NCBI GenBank assembly: GCA_019321725.1
Contig: CM033124.1
Span: forward strand, 186,001-250,000
From: Paulownia fortunei
Taxonomy: Eukaryota > Streptophyta > Magnoliopsida > Lamiales > Paulowniaceae
Length of the DNA stretch: 64,000 nt
Reading direction: 5' to 3'
Shown: positions 35,054 to 54,954 of the stretch, one piece after another
How the letters are laid out: each line of letters opens with the position of its first letter
Position numbering within the stretch: position 1 is the first letter of the stretch
The notes under the pieces: model-generated
Database searches by the model: none
Told to the model about the DNA's origin: nothing
Seen by the model: the letters and a program-made list of their open reading frames with translations, nothing else
Made by a program: the position numbers and the translations under genes

Positions 35054-36172
35054 AAACTGAATCCCTTCCCCTGCTGCTTTTTTTCTTATATAATAGAAAA
35101 TTAAAAAAAAAAAAAAGTATCATACTGCTACTGCTGTGGCTCTATCGTTGCTAATAACGTGGACGATAATTTAGCAGATTCTGCGCTTGTGTTGCTGTAA
35201 TTTATGCGTGTGTTCTGTTATTATGGAACTGGAATGATTCCAGTTGTCTTCGTTGGTAAAGTTGTTCCGTTGTTGTACCTTTTACGTTAATGGGTATTGC
35301 TTGTTTTAGCTTAATTTTTCGAAGAGATGTCAAGAATTGATGCCTGATTATACTATAAGAGTCGTTATAGAATACCTGGCTCTTAGTGATGCTTTGTGGT
35401 GGTGTTATAATGTGATGGGTGAGAATCAAGTTTTTCGTGCGTACATATAGTACTTTGTGATCAATAATGTGAATTAGGTATGCATGTTTTAATGTTATAC
35501 AAAGTGGAAGGCTTACATTGTTGCCATGCCAACTTTTTCTTTGATTTCAAGATCTATCCTAGTTAGAGATGTCAGCTGTCACATCAGTTGTGTTTGCTAT
35601 TGAATTTGAAATAATAAGAAAACTGAGGCATGAAACCTGAGAAGATTGTCGGTGTTGTGTAATTCTAGCTTTGATTCTTTGAATGATATGAAGTTGAGCC
35701 AGAGGATGCCTACTGTGGTGCTTCCTTGGTTGTTAAATGAATTTATGTTCTTCTACAGGATGCAATGCTTTTTCTATCTTAATTTATTGGGTTATCAGTT
35801 ATTTTATGCTACTCTTGCGAGTTTTGTTTGACTTCTTGCTTATGTTGAAGAGTTTCAAAATTGAATTAAGGTATTTATGTTGTGTTTAAGCTGACGTTAC
35901 CTTTTCTAAATTTTACTTGATTTTTAATCTCCTTTGAACTTCATGGCATCCTCCGGAGAACATTTTTAAGCAAGTTCATTGTGAAATCTCAATCATCATG
36001 GCTTGATATAAAAATTTTATCTGTTCAATGCTTAGACAAAATGCATATTCCATGCACGTGAACTTCTTGAAGGAAATTAATGCCATACAATTAGTCAATA
36101 GTATTTGCGTTCATACTGTTGTTTCAAGTTGTCCAGGGGTGTAAATCAAGTGCTTTTCATGGTTTTTGGACT

Positions 36173-36181
36173 GACACACAA

Positions 36182-36248
<67 letters not shown>
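36173..36248. repeat. (CA)n(TA)n(TG)n self-complementary microsatellite
   Basis: A CA tract, a short TA centre near 36206 and a TG tract, so the left and right halves are inverted complements of each other and can fold into a hairpin or cruciform. Confidence 0.9.
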
Positions 36249-36250
<2 letters not shown>

Positions 36251-38766
36251 ACTTTTTTGATTGGAAATTATGGGAACTGAAACATATGAAGGACTTCGAT
36301 CTTTTTGGTTTGCCTCTGGGTTGGTTGTAGAAAGTAGCCTGTGTTCACTGCCATAGTATAATATCATAATTATGCTATCTGCCCTCATAGCTTGTTTTCT
36401 AATTTTTCCTATATCCAAATTATTTGTGAAGCTACACTAGGCCCTATTTGAATTAACGGCCAAGTCTGAGAAACCTTCCTCAGCTGCTGCCTCGGGGAGT
36501 TGAGCTAATATATGGTTGACTTTTGTTGTCTGGTATCTTACTTACATGATGAGCAATTAAAAGTGGAATGGAGTTTAAAGTTGCTATTTTGGCACAGCAC
36601 TTTTGCGGGCAATGTGATGTGTGTTTTAGCCGAGCTTGTGCATACTGTTGTTGCTGCTAGAGAGCTGGAAAGGCCAATTTCTTGCAAATCTTGTTAACAT
36701 GGGATTCAAACTTCTGCAGCTGATGCTTCTGAGGCTAATGTGGTGACTGGTGATTAACTTAATATTGTTTTCATTCTCATTGTTTTTTGGATATCAACAA
36801 AAAGAGAGAAGAAAATGATCATTATTTCTTCTAATGCTTTTGGAGTTTTTAGAATAGGGTTTAAAGATACGTGATTAGGGGAACACATTTGGGCATGCTT
36901 TTGAATTTGCAGTTTCTTAATTATGGTTCTTGTACCTTTTAGATAGACTCAAAAAAATTAGAGAAATATTCTACATGAGATTAAGTGAACGAGATAAAAA
37001 CTTTTGCAATTTTGTTACATACACCTGTCAGACATAGCTAATAGTATGAGAATTAACTAATAACTTGATACTTGTGGTCATTGTCTACATATGCTTATGC
37101 CTGGTAGATGATTTTTTTTTTCCTTTCTCTGGGTCATACTTATGGGTTGTGTTTTGTCATGTGGCTTTGTGATTGTATCGACCGTATTCTGATGAAGATG
37201 AGACCTCTGCTTTATGTTCAGACAAACTTATATTAATTGGGTTCTATTAATTTGTTGGGATGATGGAAGATAAATAGCTATGTGATGATGATGTCGTCAA
37301 TTCTCATTTGTATGGTTCTATAAATTTGCTACATTCTATTAAACGAATTACACCTTCAAGGCCTGGACATGCTCAGTAGTTATCATTCATAATAATAATA
37401 GTAATTACTTTTCATCTTCTGGAATTTATACTGTCTAGGATTGATCTTTGTCTGTGCAACATACTATGTTGGCATTAACTTGTATTTTCTTCCTTCCATG
37501 TATTATTACATTGATGCGGTGCCTGTTTGTGTTGGTAAGTATCTGATGACTATGAATCTTAATGGTGGTTGACCGCTTGGATTTCCTGCTTATTTGCTCT
37601 TCAACTGGTGCCTGAAGTACTGCCATGTCGTGTTATTAGCCTTTGATTGTTTGACTACGAACATACTATTTCTTGGCTCTGAAGGAAATATTTGTATAAT
37701 CTGTGAAAACCATTATTTAGACAATAGTAAATAGCTTTTGGAATATTTAGATTTGTTTTGGGGGAAGTGTATTGGAAGAATGTATTGAAAAATATTATTG
37801 ATGTATTAGCAGGGAAATGTATTGAAGATTTTGATAACGTTATGTATGTTTTGTTATATTTTGAGAGAGAATGAAAAGAGAGGGTGGCAAAATGAATCCA
37901 AACATATAGTTTAGGAACACTATAAACTTAAGGGAATTGGTATTGGATCTCCAAAAATTACTTTCAAATGCAAACAATGTAACCAACTTGTGAAACTAAA
38001 ATATGCTCTCATTTGTATTCTTGTTGATTATCTTTACTTTTTGTTTCCTTAATGGGTTTGGTTTTGTGCTTTCGGGCTGAGCGACCGGGCGTCTGAAATA
38101 GATTTACTTGCGGGTTATGGTCTTGTGAAATAGGTAGGGGAAGTAGGCCTAATTCACAAGCCAGCTTCATTCATCTTATATCTTATATGCGATGTTTTAA
38201 AAATCATACCAGCGGGTTTGATTGTTGCGATGCCAAATCATTGGTCGGTTTGATTTATTTGGGTGTAAAAAGTTAAAAATTTATAGTAAAAAAAGGTTGA
38301 ACTGGTCAAAAAAATTGTCAAATTGGTCAGCAAAATTTTTTATTTTAATTTTTTTAAAAAAATTTAAATTTAATATTTTGTTATATATATATATATATGT
38401 GTGTATGATTATTTAAATTTTAAATTTTATTATATGTATTTTTTAGTTGATTATTTATTATTTTATCTTGAATATAAGAATTAGTTCATTACATAATTAT
38501 TTATATTATAATAAAAAAATATAATTAATTTTTATTAAATTGTTGGAACAAGTCAATTGATTCATTCGATTACGAGAACTTGAGAATTATATGTTATGTA
38601 TGTCATATGTATGTACAGAAGAAAAAAGAGGTAGGCCAATAGCAGCATTGGTGGGTTTGACTCCATTTTTCTCTTCTAGTTTTGGTCAAATTAGGATAAT
38701 GAGCATTCCATCTCTGACTTTAGGATTCTTAACAATCCACTGACAAATTCTTTTTCTTGTTGGCAT

Positions 38767-38793
38767 AATGTATGTATGTATGTATGTATGTAT
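38767..38793. repeat. (TATG)n tetranucleotide repeat
   Basis: About six tatg units in intergenic DNA. Confidence 0.88.
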
Positions 38794-38867
38794 CTACTTG
38801 TTTTCAAGAAATGTTTGGTAAAGTCTCAAATGTGCAATTATGGATGTGGTCGACTGTGATTCTCCTT

Positions 38868-38871
<4 letters not shown>

Positions 38872-38901
<30 letters not shown>
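38872..38901. repeat. (TA)n microsatellite
   Basis: Fifteen TA units in intergenic DNA. Confidence 0.9.
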
Positions 38902-38909
<8 letters not shown>

Positions 38910-40173
38910 GCGTCTATATTTTCAAAATCATCATTTTCATGTATTCGTATTTTTTGTTTGTGGGTATGGTCAAGATCAGTAGCTATCTGTTGCCATTAAA
39001 ACTTTCTTTTTCCACCAGTCAAAATCAATAAAATGATGATATTTTTGTGGAAAAGAAAACCCATTAATCGTGGTTTCCTATTGGTGGGCAAAAATAGTGA
39101 GCATGATATTTCCATTGAAAAGGAGAGGTTGACAAAACAAGAATAATTAATTTTAACCAACTTTTACTTTTTTTTTTTTTTTAATCTACACACACACGCG
39201 CATGACAAAGAGATGTTTGACAAATTGAAACGACTTTGAAATCCACAATCTCCCCTTGTGATATACAACTTGTTTTAAGACAATATTATTTAGATACATT
39301 CCATGTATCAAACATATCCTACTTTATTTTCTACCTAACAAATATAAGAATATAATAGAACGACTTTATAATCACTCGATAAATCTACCGTGCATTAGTA
39401 AAAATTTATTTTAGTTGTGGATGAGGCTCTGAGTCTAAATCCAATCACTTAAAACACCAAAAATATGTTTGGGAACAATCTTTTTTTTTAACTTGACACC
39501 TTTCATGTTTATGTCGTTTTCCATCAACTTATTTTTGACTTATTTCCAATTTTTTGCATGACTAGATATATTTAGGTTTGGTCAAAATGTTAGAACAACA
39601 TAAATATTTAAGACATGAAAAAATATATCATCAATCAAATTTAAAAATTAATACTTTAATATCATGCTATTTTCCTTCAAAATATCACATATAAATAACT
39701 TGTGTTCGATATGAATGTCGACATTGATAGTATTGAGTATTCAACAATAATCGATTTTATATTATAAAAAATTAAATAAATAATTTTAGTAGAAGCTTTA
39801 TGAGTAGGAGGCGCGACAATCGCTGCAAAACACAAGTTATGATGAAATGATCGTCGGTGTAGATTTTGATACTAGTAATAAATATTCAAATTAAATATTC
39901 AAATAAAAAATTTAAAGATCTAAAAGAAAAAATATTATATTGAACAATAATTGCATATGGACAGTCCATCGTAAATATTAAAAAAGAGCCTGATAAATAA
40001 TATATATTTAAAAAAAAATCAAATTAAAATTCCTAAATCAAAATACAACGACTAACGGCAAGGTTAGGTAGTTCACATACGCTGACAAGGACTCAAGAAG
40101 AGGTGCCTTTTCTATTTAAGAGCCAGTCCATCCCTATCTATTTATCCACGTATATATACATATGCATTTGATA

Positions 40174-40203
40174 GATATATATATATATATATATATATAA
40201 ATA
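40174..40203 (+). promoter_or_regulatory. TA-repeat core promoter of the isomerase gene
   Basis: A run of TA units ending in TATATATAAATA about 180 bases upstream of the main ATG. It is the only TATA-like element close to the gene and places transcription start near 40225-40235 by usual spacing. Inference from position. Confidence 0.45.
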
Positions 40204-40234
40204 TAAGAGAGAGTCCAAAGTCCCAATCAGTCAG

Positions 40235-40327
40235 ATGAGGGAATCAAGAACTGCTTTTGATGGCGGAGAATCCAATGCCATTGCCCCAACCCCCCACCAA
40301 AAAATACTGCTCAATAAATTTATTTGA
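40235..40327 (+). other. Upstream ORF 1 before the isomerase start
   Basis: A 30-codon ORF in the same frame as the main coding region but closed by TGA at 40325-40327. It would be in the 5' UTR if transcription starts upstream of 40235. Confidence 0.35.
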
Positions 40328-40381
40328 AGTAGAAAAAATTAAAGTAGTAATAATAATTAGCCCAAAAAAGGAAAAACAAAA

Positions 40382-40394
<13 letters not shown>
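40260..40394 (+). other. Upstream ORF 2 overlapping the isomerase start codon
   Basis: A 44-codon ORF opening MAENPMPLPQPP in a different frame. Its TGA at 40392-40394 lies 10 bases past the first base of the main ATG, so the two frames overlap. Confidence 0.4.
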
Positions 40395-48520
<8,126 letters not shown>

Positions 48521-49606
48521 AAATGCAATCAGACGTTATTTCAAGTTATCTTTCAGTTGTTTGAAATCGATAAATTATTGGGGAATCGGTTCTTGAGACC
48601 AATAAGTCTAATCATGCCAATTTCGTAAGAACTACTAATGGATTTGCGCATGATGTTTGGTAAGTCTCAAAATTGAGGGATTTTTTTTCTTGTTTAGGCT
48701 CGTCCTATTTGTTTTGGGTTTGCAATAAGCTTACAGTAGCAGTAACTCAATAAAAAGCTTTTTCTTGTGTACTTTATATAAGGTTATCTTGATAAGTTCC
48801 TTGTTTTTACTGCTAGTGATTTTTTCCTTTTGCAATACGACACGAACTAGAACATATGTAGAAGACATGAGATGAGGAATGTAGGAACTTGGTCGGTAAT
48901 TTGTGTTGTACTCCCACAGCCATTAGAGTTGCAGCACAAACATATTGCCACCTTGAATCTGAGTGACGATAGTATTGTTAACATCATGATGGATGTTCTG
49001 AGGGAAGCGTCCACTAGATATTGTTTTGCTGAAGTGCATTTTGCCCTTTGGCTAATACTACACATGATTTTCATGTCCTTGTTCCTTTTCTTCAATCAAT
49101 TTCACGTCATCCATCTTTGCTGCCCCATAATCAATTCCATGTATTTAATGCAAAAAAAGAAAATCTTCTGAATTGGTTAAGCCAAAATAGGAAACAGTTA
49201 AGACCCATAATATCTACAGCTAAGTCCAAGATTCGGGAGTATTATTTCTGCGGGTCACTCTATTTTCTACTCTCTTGCTTTGAGCTTTTATACACATCTA
49301 TAATACCAATCTGGGTACTGAATTAAGTAGTGTTTTTTATGTCAAGTGCCAAATGCAATGCAAGCACCAACTGCACGAGGACAGCATGTATACCAAAACA
49401 AAAGTTTATACTAACAGCGTTGACTATTGTGGTAGAGGAAGGGGCAGAGGGAGCTAATAACTGGAATTAGATACTGGTAGTTGTTCTGAGAAAGCATCAA
49501 AATATTCAATACTATCCATTCCACATTATTCCAATGTTTCCATTTCGCATACATGCATCACATAGCTTGACTTAGTGTGCACAACTAGTGCTACACTGTA
49601 TTGATG

Positions 49607-49643
<37 letters not shown>

Positions 49644-49780
49644 CACACACACACACACACACACAAACAGAAGTCTTATGATAAAGCAATTCATCAAAAC
49701 TATAACAATAACAACATCCAAGTCAAATCATATGAAAAGGAAAAGCAAACAGGCAAGGCAGAAATTACACCACCACCAAC
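48521..49780. other. Intergenic between convergent isomerase and eIF5-mimic genes
   Basis: Holds both 3' UTRs. A long (CA)n tract lies at 49608-49664. No gene was recognised. Confidence 0.6.
49608..49664. repeat. (CA)n microsatellite
   Basis: About 28 CA units with one missing C in the middle, about 115 bases past the stop of the eIF5-mimic gene, so possibly in its 3' UTR (as GU repeats). Confidence 0.93.
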
Positions 49781-52700
49781 TTATTCTTCTTCCTCTGCCT
49801 CTTCTAGCCATTTTACAAAGGGCTCCAATGCCTTCACAAAGCTTTGCCTGTAAATACAAAAATAATATTACAAACGGAAAGCTTGGTATAAGAAAGCCAA
49901 TGACAAGATTTAATTTTAGCACATCCAACGGAAATGATTCAAACATCCCTCAAATCCATGCAAGAAAAGTAGAAACATATGAAAACATCTATAAGGAGGG
50001 AAATATCAGTTTAGAACAGTAGATTTCCCAGCCCACCCAATTCAATGCAACCTCATTCACTTGGACATAGCAAAGCAACAATTCAGTTCTCTGACATGAT
50101 GTTTGCCCACAATTTCTAGCATACATTCACAGGGAAAATTATTCAGTAATAAGAACCACATCTTAACTTAGACCTCTAGATTTTGTGGCATTAATCTGGG
50201 AGCGTGTACATTAAAGTCCACATTTAAAATTATAAACGCAAACAGAAGATCAACCGGATCCTTTAAGTAGCAGAATATTCACAAATGGAGAAGTCCAACA
50301 TGCTTTTTCGGGTTCTAGTTAAACTAAAGAAAGAACAACATACTGGAACTATCAAGGAGAATGAGCACAGAAAAAAAATAAATTGGCTTTATAAATTAAT
50401 AGCACTATGTCAAAGATCCTATTCTTGGAGTACAAGAAGAACTTTAAAAGAAAAGGAACGAAAGAGAACTGGATGTGATTGCGATAAAGGATAAACAGAT
50501 GGACAAGCTTTTAATTAAAAAATAGCAGCATACCTGCCCTTAAGATTTGTTCCTTTACGGAACCAGTGAAGAATGGTATCTTCTGCTAGAACATCCTGAT
50601 CATAAAGTGACCTTATTATTTCAGGAAACAACTTCATCAGTTTAGCATCTTCATAACACTGGACCTGAACTTTGTACATAAGTTCGAGCTCAAGCTTTCC
50701 AGTGGTGCAGAAGGTATTCAGCAATTCTGCCCAAGCTTTTACCTGAAATAAAAAGATATAACAGCTTTTTTATCAGTTATTTGCTGAGCAGATGATCAGT
50801 TCCCATAATCACGTGTAAACCAAAAACCGTGAAATCATTATTGCAAAAAGAAATCTCAAGCTCACAGCCATAAGGGATGGAAAGAACCATTCCGGAATTT
50901 GGCTCAGTTTCAGAACAAGACCCATGCACAGAACTGGCATTACTAATCAAATTTTTATGCTTTAAATAAACTACGTTACCAATATGTTAAGTCGGGTGTA
51001 AGTGTAACCTGACATTAGGCAATCAATTAACTAATTACCAACTAATGCATATAATTTCAAGAATCTTACAGCAGCTGAATCATATCAAAATGTGGTGGTG
51101 TGTCATACCCTAATAAAGTCATTAATCAAAATATGACTCCGCACATATCTAGCACCATTAAAAATAAAAATAAAAATAAAATAAAGAAAACCAGACAATT
51201 AGGCCATACCTGACGCAAAGCTGAATTAGCATTCTGCTGCTGATTCTTTCCAGACCATTGCACAGCATCCATCAAGACATCCCATAGAATCCGCACTACC
51301 TCGATATCTGGTAATTTAGCATCTTTCACATGTTGTTTGACAGTTTCTATGACTTCAGATATATCAGCTTCCTCTGCTATCTGGCTTGTTAGTGCAGATT
51401 TCATTTCCTTAAGCTTCACCTCAAACAACTTCTTCTCATTATACTCAACCAATGGTAGAAGTCCTTCCTTGCTGAGACATAAGATAATTGAAGTGTTAAT
51501 TGTACTCAGATTAAATAGAAGATAGCCTCTACCTAGATCAATAATTACTTTCAACAATATCAAAACAGAAGAGAAGAATCACAACAGAGTGAATATTCTC
51601 TCTTTAGCAAAATACTGTTATATTAAACTTTTAGCAATATCAGAATAGAAAGGACTGGGCACTCACCTCCTCACAAGTAATAAACGTCCAAACCAAAATC
51701 CACAACAAGGTATATATATATATTCAGAAAGAGTACAAGACAACAAGCTCCAAATTAGCTTCATAGATTAAATTCAGTTTTCTATTCAATTCTATTATCA
51801 TGATCCAACAATCTACAATGATATTTAACTACACACAATAATGATTACTTTTGTCGCTTTCTATTGTAAGCATTGTGACCAAGAAGTATGTTGCCTAAAA
51901 TACACAAAGAAATGACTGCCTTAAAAATTTACACAGCAGTTGTATTATTTATCAAGCCTATCGCAAAATTATTCTTGCGCCATAACGAATTTCATGTGAT
52001 TAAATAAGTAAATGATGCCATGTTCTTTGTTTTCTTTTTCTTTTTTTCACTAAAACAATAGTGAGATGGACAAGACCACAGCATTACATAATAGACCAAA
52101 AAAAGAATAATAAAAACTGACAGGTATAAAATTATAAGTTACTTTACATGCCATCTAAAGAGGCCATCATATCCATTTATTTCCTGCAAAGCTCTCACTC
52201 AATTATGATAATGCAAACACTCTCACAAAACTCCGCAAAAGATTACCTCTGAATATTTGGCAATATTAAATGCTCAAGGATGAAAGCTAACCCAAGTTAT
52301 GTCATCAGATAATGTCAATATTAAAAAAAAATAAAAATTAATCATCATCCAATAACATAGTTCAGATCACAAGGAACAAAGTAACAAATCGAATATCAAA
52401 ACAAACAGCAAAAACAACAACGGATCTATTAGGCATCATCTAGTAATATAACACACATATGGAAAGTACTCTAAGGCTTAAAAAATTCATCTAGCTAACA
52501 AAATAAAAATATTGTCCATTAACCACATTCCTACCCACTTGGGGGAAAGCTTACGTAAAATGTTCAGAGACAGCTTCAGGTGTCCGCTTTGTTGATGGGA
52601 AAAAGTCTAGAAGATTGTCCTCCATTTTACCCCGCTTTAGGATTGAAATCAGGTCATCTAGGCTATTATCAACCAGATATTCCTTGAAGAAATCAGTGAT

Positions 52701-54954
52701 GAATGAGAGAACTAGCCCTTTGGCAACAAGGTTGTCTTTGAGCAGTGGCTGTAAAACACTCTCAGGTGGGAGACCAGACAACTTTTGAGAAAAAGCAAGT
52801 GCAGTGAAAATAGCAAGCTTCTTCCTTTCATCGTCTTCGAAAAGTTCCAATGACTGCAAGAATTTTCGCATAACATTTTCAAGATTCTTTATAAGAAAAG
52901 GCCTCCTCCTCAAGATCTTCTGTATATATATAACAGATGGCAAAATGACTTCACGCTTGGGCTCACAATCAATTACAGAGTAAGGATGGTGCTCCCCCTC
53001 ATCAGGTTTAATTGTGCCAGGTTGTGTACGCGCCCCTCTGAAGACAACCTGTATTCATGCGATTAAAATGTTTAACCAACAGAAGCAGGGTTATAAGGAC
53101 TACCAAAGGAAGTAAGATAGCACACACCAAAATCAGCTCAAATGACTATTTTATTTTTAAAACTGCAGTAAACCAGTTAAAAGAACATATTTTGCAGCTT
53201 TAAATTGGAACTTCAAAGTGAACTGAAACAGAGAGGTTCAGTATTTAAAACAACACGTGATCAGATAGCTCACAAAGCTACACTAACTCTTGTTACAGGA
53301 AAAAAGCGTGGATGAAAATTGGGCGTTATGAATGAAAACAAATAAAGTAAGGTGAATAATTAAAATTTAAAAAAACACATTTTTTAAGCAAGGAGAGCAG
53401 CAGGAGGTTAGGCTTGAAGTGAACCATGCCTCAAGGAAAGAATTCAGAGAACAGCATAAAATTTTGTTGCTATAAAAAGGTCCTAAGTATTTAACAAAAT
53501 CACAAACCCAACCAAATTCTGATATTTTTGTTCAGGGAGGGGAATGCACAAGCATTTTCCTTCAGAGTCTTTTCACAACTATATACTGCATTCTATGTAT
53601 TGACAACTATACCACAGCAACTCAAGAGTATTTCTATCCTTCGGTGCCAAAACATCTACTTCCAGATTCTATAGCAGGCTAATTTACAAGCACAACAAGA
53701 ACTGCAAATTATACTTTTTCACCACTTGCAATATAAGAGAACAAGTATAGCACGCATCAAAGCCAAATCATGCTGCTAATTTCAGACTGGTCAAAATATG
53801 AGCAAAATAAAAAAATTCAATGAACTTACCTCGAAAAAGGTGTCACCGTATCTAGAGAAATTAAGTTCTGCAGATTCAATGCACTTAGCGACAAGTTCCT
53901 GCATAACAGACATTTATAGCAATTATCACTTCAAAAATCCTGCATCCACCCCCATTCCTGTGAATGATGGCTCTCATTGATGCATGTGCATCCAGCAAAA
54001 ATAGGCAATCAAGTGAGAATAAATAGTTAAAATAACATTACGAAAAAGAAAATCAGAAGTACCAGATCACCAGCATTATCCAAATAAATCTGGACCACTG
54101 CATCCGAAAACGCTGCAGGGTCCAGAGGCGCAGCAATATTCCGTTTGCGGGTCTTAATCCGCGTGCCACTGTAGTAACATTATTGACAAAACACCACCCA
54201 TCAGCACAAAAGAAACTGAGAAAGCAGGATGAGCAATGAAACCTACTCATGTAAAAGAATATCAGCTTCAGGGCCATATCAACTCCAAGAGTCAATTAAT
54301 TAAACACCCAAAGAAGCATAAAACTCCATATATATTGAAATTCAAGAATAACAAGAAAGAAGAAAACTTATTTTGATATCCTGGAAAAAACTTGACTAGA
54401 AAGAGCTTGAAATGAACGCAGGACTACAATTAATCTATATTTTCTCAATAAAGTACAAATCAAGCACTTGAAAAATATCTTGAGATATTTTCTTTGAAAG
54501 TTGTCAATAAACTTACCCGAGAGTGGGCTTCTCCTTCGAGCTGCACGAACAAAAAAAAAAAAAAAAGAATAAGAAAATTAATAAATATGCCATATTTCAA
54601 TCACGATATGTCTAATTGAAAGAAAAAGATATCTCTCCATTGAGATCCCAATAACAAAAGATTCACCTCCTAAAAGAGTAAAACAGTATCACGCAGTAAA
54701 GAAAAGGGGAAAGGAACCCCCTTTAGCTATATAAACCTACAAGAAGCAATTCAAGATTAAGCTACCAACCCTAACAAATCCCAATCAACCGCTCAACAAA
54801 TTAATCGAAGCATCAATCACACATCCAAACACAAAAGAAAAGGGCAGATCTGAGTATAAAAGTCGGAACAAATTAACAAAATATCACAACAAAAACACCA
54901 AATTTCAGCAGAAGACTTATAGAACGGATTTGCAGTGCAATTTATTCACCTCAT
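49781..54954 (-). CDS. W2-domain protein, eIF5-mimic / BZW type, 8 coding exons
   Basis: Probable cytosolic translation regulator: W2 (eIF5C-like) proteins of the BZW/5MP family compete with eIF5 for eIF2 and eIF3. Minus-strand coding exons: 54954-54950, 54540-54517, 54168-54063, 53898-53830, 53048-52555, 51471-51210, 50742-50534, 49847-49781. Phases agree and give 411 residues, the length of Arabidopsis At5g36230. The protein begins MSSKEKPTLGGTRIKTRKRN and has a helical-repeat middle. The C-terminal W2 domain (about residues 250-405) ends in the acidic/aromatic box FVKWLEEAEEEE. The first coding exon contributes only ATGAG; it was chosen because it supplies the Met and the AG of Ser2 exactly in phase before a GTGAAT donor and matches the family start MSSKEKPTLGG. 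Motif assignment is firm; the role is from family knowledge. Confidence 0.92.
51472..52554 (-). other. Intron 5 of the eIF5-mimic gene
   Basis: About 1.1 kb, GTAAGC donor and CTCAG acceptor. AT-rich; nothing else was recognised. Confidence 0.75.

Larger units (their letters stand above)
35054..40381. other. 5.3-kb intergenic region upstream of the isopentenyl-diphosphate isomerase gene
   Basis: The first part is the 3' UTR of the small zinc-finger gene. The remainder is AT-rich with several microsatellites (36173-36248, 38382-38400, 38767-38793, 38872-38901, 40174-40200). A short exon-like piece at 36719-36757 follows a good acceptor but has no partner exon. No gene, tRNA or complete transposon was recognised. 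The right end is the isomerase promoter. Confidence 0.55.

Noticed and set aside
36512..36697. 60-codon ORF in the spacer before the isomerase gene
   Set aside because: No recognisable motif, no promoter signal and codon use like the AT-rich spacer.
49588..50022. ORF of 144 codons beginning with a Thr-His repeat
   Set aside because: Reading through a CA microsatellite and antisense to the last eIF5-mimic exon.
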